From: Flavimaricola marinus
GTDB taxonomy: Bacteria; Pseudomonadota; Alphaproteobacteria; Rhodobacterales; Rhodobacteraceae
Direction of reading: 5' to 3'
DNA length: 64,000 nucleotides
NCBI RefSeq assembly: GCF_900184895.1
Contig: NZ_FXZK01000002.1
Span: 372,001-436,000, forward strand
The notes under the pieces are model-generated. The model had not been told where the DNA came from and did not search any database. It saw only the letters and a program-made list of their open reading frames with translations. Both the position numbers and the translations under genes were made by a program. Shown one piece after another: positions 62,687 through 64,000 of the stretch (positions are counted from its first letter, which is position 1; the number at the start of each line of letters is the position of its first letter).

Positions 62687-63586
62687 TCAGGGCCGCTGCA
62701 CACCGACTCTATTCAGCGTAACCCGATACAGGCTCGTCGTCGCGGTGATATAGAGCTCGTGTTTCGCGCGCCCGCCGAAGCAGATGTTGGACACCAGTTC
62801 CGGCACCAGAATTTTGCCGAGCAACGTTCCATTCGGCGCGATGCAGTGCACACCGTCTGCTGCGGACGACCAGAGATTTCCGTCAGTATCGACCCGCATT
62901 CCGTCGGCACAGCCCGGATCAATCGTGTGAAAATGCTGGCCTCCGGACAAAGCGCCATCCGGTGCACAGTCGTAGACCCGGATATGCTGCGGATCGTCGG
63001 TAAACATCCGACCGGTGTCGGCCACGTAGAGTTGTTTCTCGTCCGGCGAAAATGCCAGCCCGTTGGGGCAGGCCATATCCGTCACCACAGGCTGCGGTTC
63101 GCCGCCATCTGGATCGATGCGATAGACGACGCACGGGTTTTCCTGTTCTGCGGCGAAGCCTTCGTAGTTCGTGATGATCCCGTAGTGTGGATCGCTGAAC
63201 CAGATCGAACCGTCCGATTTCACGATCACATCATTCGGTGAATTCAAACGCTTGCCGTTGAACTGATCGGCAATGACCGTAGTCCGTCCGTCATGCTCTG
63301 TTCGTGTCACGCGACGCGCACCGTGTTCGCATGAAATCAGCCGACCCTGGCGATCGCGGGTATGGCCGTTGGCATAATTCGAGGGGGTACGATAGGTCGA
63401 CACCCCCTGCCCCGGCGTCCACCGCAAGATCCGGTTGTTCGGAATATCCGAGAACAACAGGCAATCGGCATCCCCGAACCAGACCGGCCCTTCGACCCAG
63501 TCGAACCCCGTGGCGAGTTGTTTCACTGGAGCGTTGCCGATCACGTAGCTCTTGAAGCGTGGGTCAAAAGCCTCAAAAAACGACAT
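62687..63586 (-). CDS. SMP-30/gluconolactonase-family protein
   Basis: 299 residues from MSFFEAFDPRFKSYVIGNAP, preceded by AGGAGG; the frame open to 63757 is not used. Six-bladed propeller with the metal-site motifs GFDWVEGPVWFGD (Glu ligand), LNSPNDVIVKSDGSIWFSDP (Asn ligand) and CADGMRVDTDGNLWSSAADGV (Asp ligand). The family hydrolyses sugar lactones. It is divergent from an SDR gene of the kind that oxidises the resulting acids, so a small sugar-acid module is plausible. Confidence 0.88.
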   Translation of the reverse strand: MSFFEAFDPRFKSYVIGNAPVKQLATGFDWVEGPVWFGDADCLLFSDIPNNRILRWTPGQGVSTYRTPSNYANGHTRDRQGRLISCEHGARRVTRTEHDGRTTVIADQFNGKRLNSPNDVIVKSDGSIWFSDPHYGIITNYEGFAAEQENPCVVYRIDPDGGEPQPVVTDMACPNGLAFSPDEKQLYVADTGRMFTDDPQHIRVYDCAPDGALSGGQHFHTIDPGCADGMRVDTDGNLWSSAADGVHCIAPNGTLLGKILVPELVSNICFGGRAKHELYITATTSLYRVTLNRVGVQRP

Positions 63587-63783
63587 CTGGCAAATCCTCC
63601 TGACACCTACCCCCGCCGATGCTAGCATCTCGAACGGGAATTCCAAACGGCGGTTGTTCTGTTTTTCGGCGGGCCGAACACGTAACCGGGCGCCGACGGG
63701 GACAAAGCGTTCTGCCCTCGGTCGCCGCGCTATGTATACTGACCGCCTGAACACCATCCAGAAACCAAGGAAAGCTGCCCAAC

Positions 63784-64000
63784 ATGAGCCTCACACTTTT
63801 TGATCTGAGCGGCAAACGCGCCCTTGTGACCGGGTCTTCGCAAGGGATCGGCTATGCGCTGGCACGGGGCATGGCCGATGCCGGAGCGCATATCGTGCTG
63901 AACGGACGCGACCGAACCAAGCTGGACAAGGCCGCCACGGACCTGAAGGCCGATGGCCATGACGTGCAAACGCTGTTGGTCGACGTGACGGATCATGATG
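63784..64000 (+). CDS. SDR-family dehydrogenase, N-terminal part (cut by window edge)
   Basis: The first 72 codons of a short-chain dehydrogenase: LFDLSGKRALVTGSSQGIGYAL carries the TGxxxGxG cofactor loop, followed by NGRDRTKL and VDVTDHD, the adenine-pocket residues. This opening is typical of gluconate 5-dehydrogenases and 3-oxoacyl-ACP reductase-like proteins. The catalytic YxxxK lies beyond the window, so the assignment stops at family level. Confidence 0.88.
   Translation, partial: MSLTLFDLSGKRALVTGSSQGIGYALARGMADAGAHIVLNGRDRTKLDKAATDLKADGHDVQTLLVDVTDHD

Overview
The window is GC-rich DNA from an alphaproteobacterium, most likely a marine Rhodobacteraceae (roseobacter-type) species. The evidence is an alaS-recA pair with an alphaproteobacterial SOS box (GTTC-N7-GTTC), the F1-ATPase zeta-subunit gene divergent from purC-purS-purQ, the anmK-tyrS pair, a Fur/Mur-type regulator, a GlnT/GlxBCD-like (N-methylglutamate synthase-like) operon and an RNase E with a long acidic/basic insertion. 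Genus cannot be set from the sequence alone.

Layout. 0-2.5 kb: alaS (5' end), recA, a sulfotransferase-fold protein and a small membrane protein. 2.9-9.9 kb: an inositol/sugar catabolic locus with a LacI-type regulator, two Gfo/Idh/MocA dehydrogenases, an IolE-like isomerase, IolC, IolB and an IolJ-like aldolase; a perfect LacI-type operator lies in the divergent promoter. 9.9-24.1 kb: mixed core genes, including an acyltransferase, a VOC protein behind a textbook SoxR promoter, soxR, an aminotransferase, a TPM protein, an outer-membrane barrel protein, an MttB-family methyltransferase, anmK, tyrS, a GNAT protein, fur, an EamA transporter, eno, a cupin and a TusA-like protein. 24.2-40.5 kb: rne, a GT51-only transglycosylase, a DctB/DctD-like two-component pair, purQ/purS/purC with an alcohol dehydrogenase embedded, the zeta subunit, an MprF-like protein, a betaine-homocysteine methyltransferase-like gene, an orphan EnvZ-like kinase, an MBL hydrolase and tRNA-Asn(GTT).

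41-57.4 kb is the most interesting part: an alginate-like exopolysaccharide locus of lower GC just downstream of tRNA-Asn. It encodes AlgF-, AlgI-, AlgJ-, AlgX-, Alg44-, Alg8- and AlgD-like proteins, a stand-alone type II phosphomannose isomerase cupin and a large RTX protein. A sensory operon on the other strand encodes a periplasmic molybdopterin-fold protein, a hybrid histidine kinase with REC and Hpt domains, and a LuxR-type response regulator. The usual periplasmic/outer-membrane export and tailoring genes (algE, algK, algG, algL) are absent. Four near-identical 17-bp sites (consensus CTATCCTTTGGGATAGG; CTAT-N8-ATAGG) lie 70-110 bp upstream of algF, alg44, the isomerase gene and the sensory operon. 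They look like the operators of one regulon that contains its own sensor. A strong hairpin also buries the Shine-Dalgarno sequence of the alg44-like gene.

57.4-64 kb: a GlnT/GmaS-type glutamine synthetase with three glutamate-synthase-like subunits, an XRE-cupin regulator with paired candidate operators, an SMP-30/gluconolactonase-like gene and the start of an SDR dehydrogenase. A 44-bp dispersed repeat built of helically phased GTCGGT units occurs at 9.9 kb and 58.8 kb.
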